Shown here: one piece after another, positions 27,282 through 36,678 of the stretch
Position numbering within the stretch: the stretch's first letter is position 1
How the letters are laid out: each line of letters begins with the position of its first letter
Source: JBOGOC01 sp050747525
GTDB lineage: Bacteria; Acidobacteriota; Polarisedimenticolia; JACPZX01; DASXTC01
Direction: 5' to 3'
Length of the DNA: 64,000 nucleotides
Assembly: GCA_050747525.1 (NCBI GenBank)
Contig: JBOGOC010000102.1
Span: 1-64,000, forward strand
Position numbers and translations under genes: made by a program
Notes under the pieces: model-generated
What the model was told of the DNA's origin: nothing
The model's input: the letters and a program-made list of their open reading frames with translations, nothing else
Database searches by the model: none

Positions 27282-28858
27282 GCTCCGCCGTCGTGGCTCT
27301 CGTTGCCGCGCTCGCCTCATGCCCTCCCGAAGGCTGGCACAACGGACGGCTGGGCGCACCGGGCCTGATGGTCAAGCGCTATGCCCACGTCGCGCTCTGG
27401 ACCGGCACCCGCATGCTGGTGATCGGCGGTCCCGCGGGCATGGCCGGAGAAGTCTACGACCCCGTCAGCGACACCGCCCGGCCGATGTCCACGATCGGCG
27501 CGCCCGAGTATCCCAACGGCGGCCTCACGGCTGTCTGGACGGGACGCGAGATGATCGTGTGGGGAACGGCCGGCGCGCCGCCCAATCTGGTCCACACCGC
27601 CGGCCGGTACGATCCCGCGACCGACACATGGCGCCCCGTCTCGCTTGTCGGAGCCCCGCCGCCGGTGTTCGCCCACACGGCGGCCTGGAACGGGACGCGG
27701 ATGGTGGTGGCCGGCGGCCAGGGCTACGTTCCCTTCAATGGGGTGCAGGTGCTGACGTCGGTCGTACCCAGCGGCGGCACGTACGATCCGGTCACCGACA
27801 CATGGGGTCCCGGGCCCGTGTACCCGCGCGGCGGCCATGTGGCCGTGCGGGCAGGGGACAAGGTGGTCCTGCTGGGAGGGACGTGCAGCTGGAGCCTCCT
27901 GACTCCCGGGCACGATCCCTGCGCGGCCGCGGATTCGCCCGGGATCGGGATCATCCTGGAACCCGGCGGCGGCCCACCGCGGCCCATCACCACGGTCGAT
28001 GCACCGGCGCTTCCTCCCGCGTACACCGCCGTCTGGAGCGGGGCGGAGGTCCTGATCTGGGGGAGCCGCTTCCTGGGGCGGGTCGGGACCAACGTGATGG
28101 CCCGGTACGACCCGCTTCTCGATCTCTGGCGCACCATGAGCGCCGCCAACGCCCCCACGCCGCGCGTGAACCACTCGGCGGTGTGGACGGGAGCCGAGAT
28201 GATCGTGTGGGGAGGCTCCACCCCCCCGCGCGGCGGATTCACGAACACCGGGGGCCGGTACAACCTTGCCTCGGATTCGTGGGAGGCCACGAGGATGACG
28301 GCGGCTCCCTCGCCACGAGACACCCACAGCGCCATCTGGAACGGCAGCGAGATGGTCGTGTGGGGAGGCTTCGCCGACAGTTTTGGCTCGTTCGACGACG
28401 GAGGACGCTACGCGCCCCCCGACCGGGACGCCGATGGCGACGGCGCGTCCGCGTGCGACGCGGACTGCGACGACGAGGACGACCGCGTGTATCCCGGCGC
28501 CTCGCAGGCGTGCGGCGACGGCGTCAACAACGACTGCCTGGATCCGGCCTGGCCCGCGCTGACCGGGACCAACGAAGCCGACGACGACGGCGACGGGGCG
28601 AGCGAATGCTCGCAGGACTGCGACGACGCCGCGCCGCGCGTGCATCCAGGCGCGGCCGACCTGCCCGGCGACGCGGCCGACGAGGATTGCGACGGACATG
28701 CGGCCTGTGACCCGTCCGCTTCCTGGGAAAACCACGGCCACTTCATGGCCTGCGTGGCGCACACCTGCAACCAGCTCGTGGCCGGCGGCCTCGTCACCCC
28801 GCAGGAATGCGCCGCCATCGCGCGCCGCGCCGCGCAGATGCAGGGCCGGCAGCGGTGA
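27278..28858 (+). CDS. Exported kelch-type propeller protein with MopE-like metal-binding repeats
   Basis: A 526-residue protein whose GTG start overlaps the stop of the VWFA gene. After an N-terminal hydrophobic segment come about six kelch-like units (HTAAWNGTRMVVAGG, HSAVWTGAEMIVWGG, HSAIWNGSEMVVWGG with YDP-x-TD-x-W ends), which predict a beta-propeller. The C-terminal part has two MopE-type motifs (DRDADGDGASACDADCDDED, then VYPGASQACGDGVNNDC; and a second copy), a putative metal-binding element common on secreted and surface proteins. A related protein begins at 63199. The function is unknown; coupling to the VWFA gene suggests a shared surface role. Confidence 0.85.
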   Translation: MSSAVVALVAALASCPPEGWHNGRLGAPGLMVKRYAHVALWTGTRMLVIGGPAGMAGEVYDPVSDTARPMSTIGAPEYPNGGLTAVWTGREMIVWGTAGAPPNLVHTAGRYDPATDTWRPVSLVGAPPPVFAHTAAWNGTRMVVAGGQGYVPFNGVQVLTSVVPSGGTYDPVTDTWGPGPVYPRGGHVAVRAGDKVVLLGGTCSWSLLTPGHDPCAAADSPGIGIILEPGGGPPRPITTVDAPALPPAYTAVWSGAEVLIWGSRFLGRVGTNVMARYDPLLDLWRTMSAANAPTPRVNHSAVWTGAEMIVWGGSTPPRGGFTNTGGRYNLASDSWEATRMTAAPSPRDTHSAIWNGSEMVVWGGFADSFGSFDDGGRYAPPDRDADGDGASACDADCDDEDDRVYPGASQACGDGVNNDCLDPAWPALTGTNEADDDGDGASECSQDCDDAAPRVHPGAADLPGDAADEDCDGHAACDPSASWENHGHFMACVAHTCNQLVAGGLVTPQECAAIARRAAQMQGRQR

Positions 28859-29664
28859 CGGTCATGCGAACCGTGCCCCTTGTCCTCGTGCTGAGCCTGT
28901 TTTTCCCCTGGTCGGGCGTCCAGGCGGCCGGCCAGCCGGACATCCGCCCTTCGCTGCTGGTGGACCTCACGCATCCGTTCAACGCGCAGACCGTCTACTG
29001 GCCGACGTCTCCCAGCACGTTCCAGCTGCAGCAGCTCTCGCACGGGAAGGTGGCGGGCGGCTGGTTCTACGCCGCCAACGCCTTCTGCGCCCCCGAGCAC
29101 GGGGGGACGCACATGGACGCGCCGGTCCATTTTGCCGAGGGCGGCCTGTCCGTGGACCGGTTGCCGATGGAGAACCTGGTGGGCCGCGCTGTGGTCCTCG
29201 ACATCTCGGCCCAGGCCTCGCGCGACCCGGACTATCGCCTCACCCCGGAGGACATCGAGGCCTTCGAGCGCAAGCACGGCCGGATCCCGGAAGGCACGCT
29301 GGTGCTGCTGCGCACCGGGTGGAGCCGCCGGTGGCCCGACCGCAAGAGCTATCTGGGTGACGACACTGCCGGAGACGCCTCGAAGCTTCATTTCCCCAGC
29401 TTCGGCGAGCCGGCCGCGAGGCTCCTGGTGGAGGATCGGAAGGCCGCCGCGCTGGGCGCCGACACGGCTTCCATCGACTACGGGCAATCGAAGGACTTCG
29501 TGGTGCACCGCGTGGCAGCCGCCCGCAACGTCCCCGGCCTCGAGAACCTGACCAACCTGGATCGGCTGCCTCCCACCGGAGCGATCGTCTTCGCCCTGCC
29601 GATGAAGATCGAAGGCGGCTCGGGCGGCCCCGTGCGCGTCGTGGCGTTGCTGCCCGGGGAGTGA
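28855..29664 (+). CDS. Exported cyclase-family hydrolase (kynurenine formamidase-like)
   Basis: About 269 residues. The family motif HGGTHMDAPVHF is intact and supplies the metal ligands; SIDYGQSKDF near the C-terminus is also typical. Relatives hydrolyse N-formylkynurenine or act as isatin hydrolases. A signal peptide (RTVPLVLVLSLFFPWSGVQA) places this one outside the cytoplasm, so the substrate may differ. The start is either the GTG overlapping the previous stop (28855) or the ATG at 28864. Confidence 0.87.
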   Translation: MTVMRTVPLVLVLSLFFPWSGVQAAGQPDIRPSLLVDLTHPFNAQTVYWPTSPSTFQLQQLSHGKVAGGWFYAANAFCAPEHGGTHMDAPVHFAEGGLSVDRLPMENLVGRAVVLDISAQASRDPDYRLTPEDIEAFERKHGRIPEGTLVLLRTGWSRRWPDRKSYLGDDTAGDASKLHFPSFGEPAARLLVEDRKAAALGADTASIDYGQSKDFVVHRVAAARNVPGLENLTNLDRLPPTGAIVFALPMKIEGGSGGPVRVVALLPGE

Positions 29665-29678
29665 GGCGGAGACTTCGG

Positions 29679-30497
29679 ATGCACCCTGCGCCCGCCTGTC
29701 TGCTGGCCCTCCTCTTCGTCGTGACGACCGGCGGCCGTCTCGCGGCCGAAGAGGATCCGCTGCAGAGCCTCCTGCCGCGGCTGGCCGCGACCGCCGTCCA
29801 GTACCGCGAGGTCGCGCTGAGGTTCAGCTGCGAGGAGCGGATCACCTGGTCCTCGAGAGGAAAGGGAGGCTCGGCGGCCTTCGGCTACGTCTTCGTGTTC
29901 GAGGAGGGGGGCGGATTCAACGACTACCGGACCCCGCCCCGCAAGGGATCGCGCAAGAAGCCGCTTCCCAAGGTCGAGCCGGAGACCTTCGGCGTCCCGG
30001 CCTATCTCGGAAGCGCCTATCTCTGGATCTTCAGCTTCAAGGCGGAGCGGCAGAGCCGGAATCGCTATGAGGTGATCGGCAACGAAGACGTGGCCGGGCA
30101 GCCGGCTCTGAAGATCCACTTCGAGCCGATACCGCCCATGTTCGCGGGACTTAACGACTGGTTCGGCACGGCCTGGGTCGACCCGCAGACGGCGCAGATC
30201 GTGAAAGTGGAGGCCTTCACACCGGCAAACTGGGCCAAGCTGAAGAAGGTCGAGCGGGTCGACCCGGCCACGGACCCGGGCCCCGAGACGCACGTCCTGG
30301 AGCGCATCACGACCTGGTTCACGATCGAGAAGAAGGGGATGCGCTTTCCCGAGCGGGTGCAGTTTCTCCGCGAGCTGTACGAGCCCGCAAGAAAGGGAGG
30401 CGCCTGGTCCATGATCCGTACGGATCTGCTGGAGGTGAACCAGGTCTACCGGGAGTACGAGTTCTTCGGCGTGGACACCGTGGTGCATCAGCCCTAG
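29679..30497 (+). CDS. Exported hypothetical protein, 272 aa
   Basis: The ATG at 29679 is preceded by GCGGAG and opens a signal peptide (HPAPACLLALLFVVTTGGRL). A GTG at 29661 overlapping the previous stop is the alternative. The mature protein is beta-rich (RFSCEERITWSS, then FEVIGNEDVAGQPALKIHF-like segments), with a layout similar to exported LolA-like proteins that bind hydrophobic ligands. I do not assign a family. It sits in a run of exported-protein genes. Confidence 0.65.
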   Translation: MHPAPACLLALLFVVTTGGRLAAEEDPLQSLLPRLAATAVQYREVALRFSCEERITWSSRGKGGSAAFGYVFVFEEGGGFNDYRTPPRKGSRKKPLPKVEPETFGVPAYLGSAYLWIFSFKAERQSRNRYEVIGNEDVAGQPALKIHFEPIPPMFAGLNDWFGTAWVDPQTAQIVKVEAFTPANWAKLKKVERVDPATDPGPETHVLERITTWFTIEKKGMRFPERVQFLRELYEPARKGGAWSMIRTDLLEVNQVYREYEFFGVDTVVHQP

Positions 30498-30549
30498 TCA
30501 GGCGTGGAAGCCGGCGAGAGCGCCCGCCCCGCGCCCAGGAGAACAGTTC

Positions 30550-32532
30550 ATGAAGTCGATTCGAAGAATTCTCGGACTCGCTTTGCTTGCGCTCCTGCCG
30601 GGCGTGCCCGGCGCCGCCTCCGCGGACGAGAAGGCCGCGCCGCCTCCCCGGACCTATCCCGAGATGCCCAGCGAGACCCCGGAGAAATTCGAGCCCGTGA
30701 CGGACAGCTTCGACCACGTCCGGCGCGACGCGATGATCCCCATGCGCGACGGCGTGAAGCTGCGCACCATCATCCTCGTCCCGAAGGGGGCGAAAGGGGC
30801 GCCCATACTGCTCACCCGCACCCCCTATGATGCCGAGGACCTCACGAGCCACAAGCACAGCGCGCACCTGGGGCCGGTCCTGGAGGGATACGACAACGTC
30901 ACCGACGTGATCGTCGAAGGCGGATACATCCGCGCGGTTCAGGACGTGCGTGGCAAGCACGGCTCCGAAGGCGACTACGTGATGAACCGCCCGCTGCGAG
31001 GGCCGCTGAACCCCACGCCCGTGGATCACGCCACTGACACCTGGGACACGATCGACTGGCTCGTGAACAACGTCCCCGAGAGCAACGGCAGAGTCGGCAT
31101 CCTCGGCATCTCCTACGACGGCTTCCTGCCCCTGATGGGGCTCGTCAATCCGCATCCGGCGCTCAAGGTGTCGGTGCCGATGAACCCGATGGTGGACGGC
31201 TGGATAGGGGACGACTGGTTCCACAACGGCGCCTTCCGCCAGGTGAATCTCGCCTACATGTACAACCAGGAGGCGACGCGCAAATCGAACAAGAAATGGT
31301 GGACGAACCACTACGACGAGTACGACGCGTTCCTGCAGGCAGGCTCGGCGGGCGAGATGGGGCGCCGCCGTGGCCTGGAGCAGGTCGGATTCTGGAGGAA
31401 GCTGCTCGAGCACCCTGCCTACGACGCCTTCTGGCGCGAGCAGGCCGTGGACCGCCTGCTGAAGACCCAGCCGTTGAAGGTGCCGGTCATGCTCGTCCAC
31501 AGTCTCTGGGATCAGGAGGACATCTATGGCGCGCCGGCCGTCTACGCAGCCATCGAGCCGAAGGACACCGGCAACGACAAGGTCTTTCTGGTCATCGGGC
31601 CCTGGCGCCACGGCCAGATGATCCGCGACGGAAGCTCGCTCGGCGCCATCCAGTTCGACAGCGACACCGCGCTGCACTTCCGCACGGAGATCCTGCGCCC
31701 CTTCCTCGACCAGCACCTCAAGGAGGGCGCGCCACCATCGTGGATCGCCCCCGTGACGGCGTTCGAGACGGGGACCAACCGGTGGCGGCGCCTGGCGTCG
31801 TGGCCGGCGGGATGCGAAGCTGGGTGCACGATCCAGCCGACGCCGCTGTATCTGGCAGCGGGCGGCCGGCTCGACTGGGGGGCGCCCGGGCCGGGAGGCC
31901 CCTCGTTCGATGAGTACGTCTCCGATCCGGCGAAGCCGATCCCCTACCGCACCCGACCGCTGCGCCCCATCGGCGATGACGCCGATCGTCCCTGGTCGGC
32001 GTGGCTCGTGGACGATCAGCGCGAGGCTTCCAGCCGGCCGGACGTCCTTGTCTATGTCTCCGAGATCCTGACCAGGCCGATGAAGATCAGCGGGCAGCCC
32101 ATCGCCAACCTCGTGGCTTCGACCAGCGGCACCGACTCCGACTGGGTGGTCAAGCTCATCGACGTCTATCCGGATGAGATGGCCGCAAAGCCGGCCATGG
32201 GCGGATACCAGCTGATGGTGTCAGCCGACATCTTCCGTGGCCGTTATCGGGAGAACCTGGAGACGCCCAAGGCCCTTGCGCCCGGCACGCCGCTGCCGTA
32301 CCGCTTCGCCCTGCCGACGGCCAACCACGTCTTCCGGCCGGGCCACCGGATCATGGTGCAGGTGCAGTCCACCTGGTTCCCGCTGTACGACCGCAACCCG
32401 CAGACATTCGTCCCCAACATCTTCCTGGCGAAGCCGGAGGACTACCGGAAGGCCGTGCAGAGGATCTATCACGCCCCGTCGCAGACCAGCTTCGTGGAGA
32501 TTCCGGTCGTTAGCCTTGAAGCGCCGCGGTGA
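30550..32532 (+). CDS. Exported CocE/NonD family acyl hydrolase
   Basis: A 660-residue protein with an AGGAGAACAGTTC ribosome site and a signal peptide (RILGLALLALLPGVPGAASA). The alpha/beta-hydrolase part has MRDGVKLRTIILVPKG at its start and the nucleophile motif GISYDG. The C-terminal 250 residues form the jelly-roll domain of the X-Pro dipeptidyl-peptidase/CocE class (PLRPIGDD, then LVASTSGTDSDWVVKLIDV). Relatives include cocaine esterase, glutaryl-7-ACA acylase and alpha-amino-acid ester hydrolase. The substrate is unknown. The 3' end overlaps the converging gene by 23 bases. Confidence 0.9.
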   Translation: MKSIRRILGLALLALLPGVPGAASADEKAAPPPRTYPEMPSETPEKFEPVTDSFDHVRRDAMIPMRDGVKLRTIILVPKGAKGAPILLTRTPYDAEDLTSHKHSAHLGPVLEGYDNVTDVIVEGGYIRAVQDVRGKHGSEGDYVMNRPLRGPLNPTPVDHATDTWDTIDWLVNNVPESNGRVGILGISYDGFLPLMGLVNPHPALKVSVPMNPMVDGWIGDDWFHNGAFRQVNLAYMYNQEATRKSNKKWWTNHYDEYDAFLQAGSAGEMGRRRGLEQVGFWRKLLEHPAYDAFWREQAVDRLLKTQPLKVPVMLVHSLWDQEDIYGAPAVYAAIEPKDTGNDKVFLVIGPWRHGQMIRDGSSLGAIQFDSDTALHFRTEILRPFLDQHLKEGAPPSWIAPVTAFETGTNRWRRLASWPAGCEAGCTIQPTPLYLAAGGRLDWGAPGPGGPSFDEYVSDPAKPIPYRTRPLRPIGDDADRPWSAWLVDDQREASSRPDVLVYVSEILTRPMKISGQPIANLVASTSGTDSDWVVKLIDVYPDEMAAKPAMGGYQLMVSADIFRGRYRENLETPKALAPGTPLPYRFALPTANHVFRPGHRIMVQVQSTWFPLYDRNPQTFVPNIFLAKPEDYRKAVQRIYHAPSQTSFVEIPVVSLEAPR

Positions 32533-33667
32533 TCACGGCTCCGGCAAGCCCTCCGATGAGAGCGGAGAGCATCAATATCAGGAGCTCCATCGCCTTGGAG
32601 CGCCTTCCTTCCAGGAACTCCAGCAGGCTCTTGACCCCGGATAAGGGATAGGTGGGGGACTCGGACATGGCGTCGTCGATGAAGACACGGAGGTAGGTGG
32701 GACTGCTCAGGCCGTACACCTGCCGGACTCTCTGGGCGCCCTGCTCCTTTCGGAAGATCTCGCTCGCCTCGAATTCAACGAGCGCCGTCTGCAGGTCATA
32801 GATGGCACCGGAGCCCCGCCCCATCCGTCGAATCCGCGACATCGGACCGCCGTGTCTCGTCGACTCCAGCAAGGCCACGACCTGTTTCTGGAGTCCCTCC
32901 CACATGCGAAACGCGGAAACATTGCCCCGCACGATGTGATAGTAGAGACTCAACTCATCCACCAGCTCCTGGAACAGCTCGTTCAGGGCATCGTCCGGAT
33001 CGGTGTCCGGCCTGGAGTCGCGCCTGAAAGCTATCGACGCGTAGCCTCGCGGGCGCACACAGTCCGCCTGGAATCGATGGCCGGCGCCCGGTTTCTCCGA
33101 AGGAAACATGGAAAGAGAAAAGCCGGCGGGAAAGGGACTTGGCTCGAGAAAGTCGAAGGCGAACTTGCTGCCGAGTCTCGAGATTTCCTGACTCAGGTAC
33201 TTTCGAACCACCACCACGCCGGTCGATGGGTCGGGCGGCCCGTAGGGAAGCAGCAGCCGTACGAAGCAGACGGGCCCAAGGTAGGTGTGCTTGATGTGAA
33301 CTCTGAAGTGGTCCGACCCAGGCAGGCTCCCGAGAGGAGACAGCTCATTCTGAATGCGCTCGGGGATATGCAGGTCGAACTGGCATGAAAACAGGACCAG
33401 CGCCGCGTTCGACAGCTCCCCGCCCTTGAGAGAGGTGTGGTCCTGCACCGTGAACTGACGAGGCTCATCGGACGAATCGGTGTTGATGACGATATTGCTG
33501 GCCGCGGGAAGAGTGTTGAGCAGGTCCCGAAAGAGCGCGGCATATCCGCTCGGGCGAAGCAAAGATGAGCCGGTCCTGCGATGGGCCAGACTGAAGCAAC
33601 CGACACCGAAGTGCAGGGTGTCCAAGGCGCTCATCACTCCGCCTGATGCGTACGAGTTGCGCGTCAT
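32510..33667 (-). CDS. Hypothetical protein with C-terminal membrane helix
   Basis: About 385 residues if the ATG at 33667 is used; an ATG at 33634 is possible. The C-terminus is a single hydrophobic helix (LLILMLSALIGGLAGAVITA), suggesting a tail-anchored cytoplasmic protein. I find no known domain. Codon use is less GC-biased than in neighbours, which hints at acquisition. It is isolated: it converges with the CocE gene and is separated by a strong hairpin from the next minus-strand gene upstream. Confidence 0.6.
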   Translation of the reverse strand: MTRNSYASGGVMSALDTLHFGVGCFSLAHRRTGSSLLRPSGYAALFRDLLNTLPAASNIVINTDSSDEPRQFTVQDHTSLKGGELSNAALVLFSCQFDLHIPERIQNELSPLGSLPGSDHFRVHIKHTYLGPVCFVRLLLPYGPPDPSTGVVVVRKYLSQEISRLGSKFAFDFLEPSPFPAGFSLSMFPSEKPGAGHRFQADCVRPRGYASIAFRRDSRPDTDPDDALNELFQELVDELSLYYHIVRGNVSAFRMWEGLQKQVVALLESTRHGGPMSRIRRMGRGSGAIYDLQTALVEFEASEIFRKEQGAQRVRQVYGLSSPTYLRVFIDDAMSESPTYPLSGVKSLLEFLEGRRSKAMELLILMLSALIGGLAGAVITAALQG

Positions 33668-33715
33668 GACCGCTTTGCTCTCCCGACAGGAAGGGCCTGT
33701 GAAGCCGAAGCTATA

Positions 33716-33742
33716 GGCGGCTTGCCTTCGGGGCAAGCCGCC
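33716..33742. terminator. Perfect 11-bp hairpin with TTCGG loop
   Basis: Bases 33716-33726 pair with 33732-33742. The hairpin lies between the stop of the DUF4394 gene (33854) and the start of the minus-strand gene at 33667, where a terminator is expected. No U-tract follows. Confidence 0.6.
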
Positions 33743-33768
33743 GGCTGTGTCGGAACAAGTCCCGCCGT

Positions 33769-33798
33769 TGGTGTGACATGCGCCCTGTCGGGGCGTGG
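33769..33798 (+). repeat. Direct repeat, left copy; matches the tRNA-Pro 5' end and its upstream flank
   Basis: These 30 bases match 51282-51311 at 28 positions. The last ten correspond to the first ten bases of the tRNA-Pro gene; the rest of the tRNA is absent here. The two copies bracket a 17.5-kb block containing the ligase cluster and an IS. This looks like an attachment or recombination scar. Confidence 0.6.
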
Positions 33799-33853
33799 TC
33801 AGGAGCCGGGGCGGCACCGAATCAGGGGCCGCTCCCGGCAGACATGGCAGGAT

Positions 33854-34678
33854 TCATCTTGCCGGACGCACGGCGATGTCCACCACCGTGTCGTTCAGCG
33901 CGCCCGCGCTGCGGGCCTCGCCGGTCAGAAGGTTGACGCGGTAGAAACCGTTCGTCCCCGTGGAAACGATGGCCGCATACCCGTCGTTGCGGAGCACGCG
34001 GCCCGCGTCGTCGACCTTCGTGAAGATATCGAACCCGGCGATCGCGCCGGCGTCGAGGCCCAGCTTCCCGGTGGCCGTCAGCGACCCGTTGTTGGGTGGG
34101 GCCTGGATGACGATCTGATCCATCGCTCCATCCAGATCGAAGAGGGTCGTTCCGGTGGCTGCATCGAGGTCGTTGTTCGTGTAGGCCGCCCCCACCACGC
34201 CGGCCGCGGTCGTGCCGGCCGTGTAGTTCAGCGCCAGGTCCGCGATGGTGATGCCGCCCGGGTTGACGTTGTGCCGCAGGTTCTGGCCGGTGTCGCTGAT
34301 GATGCGCAGCCGGTCCGCCGCGGGGTTGAAGTCGACGCCGAACGACGTCCCGTCAAGGGGGACCGTGAGCTGAGAGACCAGGCTGGCCGAGGCGGTGCCG
34401 GTATCGATCGTGTAGATTCCCCCGGCATTGCCGACGCCGTAGAGCAGGCCATCCTGAACGCGGTGGTCGATCCCGATGAGAGTGGCGTCCAGCCCCTGCA
34501 GGCCATTGACGAATCCGAGTTCCACGACTCTGCCGGGCCTGCAGGCCTTGAACCGCACGAGACGCTGATCGTCCGTGAGGCCAACGAAGGTCAGGTCGCA
34601 GTCAGCCGGGATGGGGGTGCTCTCTCCCGTAAGCGCCGCAGCGGACATGATCATGAGCAGGCGTGCGATGTGATGCAT
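33854..34678 (-). CDS. DUF4394 exported protein
   Basis: A 274-residue protein with an ideal ribosome site (AAGGAGGTCGTC) before the ATG at 34678. The sequence matches the DUF4394 pattern: FVGLTDDQRLVRFKACRPGR, LIGIDHRVQDGLLYGVG, GTSFGVDFNPAADRLRIISD and NDLDAATGTTLFDLD. The repeated LTDDQ/VGxGxxGGIYxID units suggest a beta-propeller. A short N-terminal hydrophobic stretch probably serves for export. The function is unknown in the family. Confidence 0.82.
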   Translation of the reverse strand: MHHIARLLMIMSAAALTGESTPIPADCDLTFVGLTDDQRLVRFKACRPGRVVELGFVNGLQGLDATLIGIDHRVQDGLLYGVGNAGGIYTIDTGTASASLVSQLTVPLDGTSFGVDFNPAADRLRIISDTGQNLRHNVNPGGITIADLALNYTAGTTAAGVVGAAYTNNDLDAATGTTLFDLDGAMDQIVIQAPPNNGSLTATGKLGLDAGAIAGFDIFTKVDDAGRVLRNDGYAAIVSTGTNGFYRVNLLTGEARSAGALNDTVVDIAVRPAR

Positions 34679-34835
34679 GACGACCTCCTTCCGCATGATG
34701 CCCTGGTGCGCACCGAAATGGCGCGCGTTCGTCATGGTCTACGGTGGAGCGGGTCGAGGCGGATGTGGGACCCCCACAGGGGGAGGAGGTTCTCGTACGG
34801 GTCGACGATGAATGTCCTTCGGGTGCAGGCGCTTC

Positions 34836-35762
34836 TTATGGGGCTGGGGTGGTGTTCGGTTTAGGAACAGGCGGACCACACACGCTGCATGGCTGATAGC
34901 GTGCAGCAGCATCCTTGAGTGACAGTGGGATCTTGCTTTTCGAGAGGTAGCGACAAGCAGAAAGATGGTACTTGGATCCGGTTCTCGTCACATAGACGGT
35001 GGAGGCGTCCTCCTTTGGTTTTGGTGGGACGATCACCTTCAGGGTTGCCGTCGTGCCTTCCGCCGGTCCAATTGGCCTGGGAGCAGGCGAGACCTCTCGA
35101 TAGGCCGGCGGAGCACAGACTGAACAGGTTCCGTACCGGGAGGCGGCATCCTTCAGGCCAATCGGGATGGATGACTTGGCGAGATATCGGCAACCCGCAC
35201 GGTGATACTTAGTTCCAGTCCGTGTGATGAAGACAATCTCCGAGGCATTCGAGGAGTCGGCAACACTGGTGCTCGAAACGATGTCGGATGGCGGTTGAGG
35301 TGCGTCCCAAAGTCCAAGATTCGATTCCCGGGCTTGGCGCTCCAGCCCGCGGAACTCCTCCATCCGGGTGAACGGGAAGCGCGTGTAGGCGAAGCCGTAC
35401 CCCTGGGCGATGATCTCGGCGTTGAGCAGCTTCCCATCAGGTAGAAAGACGTATCGGAGCAGGCGGCCGTACTTGTCGCGGTTGGCTCCGTCAGCGTCGC
35501 CCTCGAGGCGGACGATCTTGCCTATAGCCATGCGGTTGGTGAAAGCAGACGCTTCCTTGCCGAAGTGCTCAACGGGCTTCTGGGGATGGACGGTCTCAGG
35601 AGTATCGACCCCAATGAGGCGGATGGTCTCAACGCTCGAGGACAATTCGACCTTGATGGTGTCCCCGTCCACGACGGCAACGACCCTGGCTGTCTCGGCA
35701 GACAGGATGTTCGTGACAGCGATAAGGAGGACGAACAGGTAGAGGAGGGGGCGTCGGATCAT
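34836..35762 (-). CDS. Exported thermonuclease-like (SNase) protein with two C-terminal Cys repeats
   Basis: A 308-residue protein with a signal peptide (RRPLLYLFVLLIAVTNILSA). Residues about 24-150 form a staphylococcal-nuclease domain with the catalytic segments VVDGDTIKV, IRLIGVDTPE and RDKYGRLLRYVFLPDG. Two copies of a unit of about 45 residues follow (ITRTGTKYHRAGCRYLAKSS with GTCSVCAPP; VTRTGSKYHLSACRYLSKSK with PCSVCGPP). Each unit has a His and three cysteines and probably binds metal or contacts nucleic acid. Local base composition is less GC-rich than the flanking genes, in line with acquisition. Confidence 0.88.
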   Translation of the reverse strand: MIRRPLLYLFVLLIAVTNILSAETARVVAVVDGDTIKVELSSSVETIRLIGVDTPETVHPQKPVEHFGKEASAFTNRMAIGKIVRLEGDADGANRDKYGRLLRYVFLPDGKLLNAEIIAQGYGFAYTRFPFTRMEEFRGLERQARESNLGLWDAPQPPSDIVSSTSVADSSNASEIVFITRTGTKYHRAGCRYLAKSSIPIGLKDAASRYGTCSVCAPPAYREVSPAPRPIGPAEGTTATLKVIVPPKPKEDASTVYVTRTGSKYHLSACRYLSKSKIPLSLKDAAARYQPCSVCGPPVPKPNTTPAP

Positions 35763-36008
35763 GGTTTTCCCCGGGCCAGTTAGTTGTGGTTATACAGGAG
35801 AATGGGAGCGACTAGAAGAAGATTCGGAAGGCGAAAGGCTTCGAAGCGGATGGCCCTGGGCACCGGCCCGTGCCTCAGCGGATCTTCCTGCGCGATGCGC
35901 GCAAAGGGCGTTGGCAATTACGCGGCGCGCATGAAAAGGCCCGTCGTGGGTAAGACGATCATGGGGTTACACAGATTCGGGCCGCGCAACCCCATGCCAC
36001 GGTTTCAT

Positions 36009-36539
36009 CTACCTGATCCCCGAGTAAAGCGCGAGTCCGAGGCTCAGGGAGGTCTGATCGACGTCATCAAAGTCATCGGCGCCAACCAATTTGTCTTTCT
36101 CGATCACACCAACTATGGCAGCCGAATTCCCCACGAACGCCTTCACGCCAACACCAATAGAGGTGGAGTAGTCAAAGAAATCTGCCCCATCTCCCCCGAT
36201 GGCGCTGATGGACGCGAAGAGAAAACCAGTCGCTTGGTACTGCGGTGTCCAGTTCCAACTGAAGAGTGGCCCGATGCTGTAGGCGTCGGAGTCTTCGAGA
36301 TCATCGTCGTCAAACTCAAACCTTGCGTAGGAGAAGCCAAGACCCAGGCCAATGTAACCCTTATCCACGATGTACGACCAGTTGAAGTCAACCTCAGTGC
36401 TCTCTCCGATGTCGTCTTGGTCAACCATGGATGCCCGGAAGACCCACTCAAACAGGCGACCCTCCAGCGTGGATGCTGCTGCGCTACTGAACGCTAGGAC
36501 CATGACAACGGCTGTGACCACGGCATGCCGTGTTTTCAT
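36009..36539 (-). CDS. Putative small outer-membrane beta-barrel protein
   Basis: A 176-residue protein with a GGAGGAGCGG ribosome site and a signal peptide (VTAVVMVLAFSSAAA). The mature part has alternating amphipathic strands (KGYIGLGLGFSYARFEFDDD, ATGFLFASISAIGG, SIGVGVKAFVGNSAAIVG) and ends in a short strand, which fits an eight-stranded barrel. It is strongly acidic. No close family is recognised. The 246-base gap before it (35763-36008) is AT-richer and has no gene that I can see. Confidence 0.6.
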   Translation of the reverse strand: MKTRHAVVTAVVMVLAFSSAAASTLEGRLFEWVFRASMVDQDDIGESTEVDFNWSYIVDKGYIGLGLGFSYARFEFDDDDLEDSDAYSIGPLFSWNWTPQYQATGFLFASISAIGGDGADFFDYSTSIGVGVKAFVGNSAAIVGVIEKDKLVGADDFDDVDQTSLSLGLALYSGIR

Positions 36540-36678
36540 TCCGCTCCTCCAGTAAGGCCGCGTCAACGGGGAGACAACCATTCGACAGCATACATGGATC
36601 CAGATTTACCGAGGAGGCGCCGGCGGCGATGCGGATGGGTCTCATGACAGGTCTCAGCATACGCCGAGCCCGAGTCCG

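Noticed and set aside
33781..33860. A second tRNA gene after the left direct repeat
   Set aside because: Only the first ten bases match tRNA-Pro; no D, anticodon or T arm can be formed.
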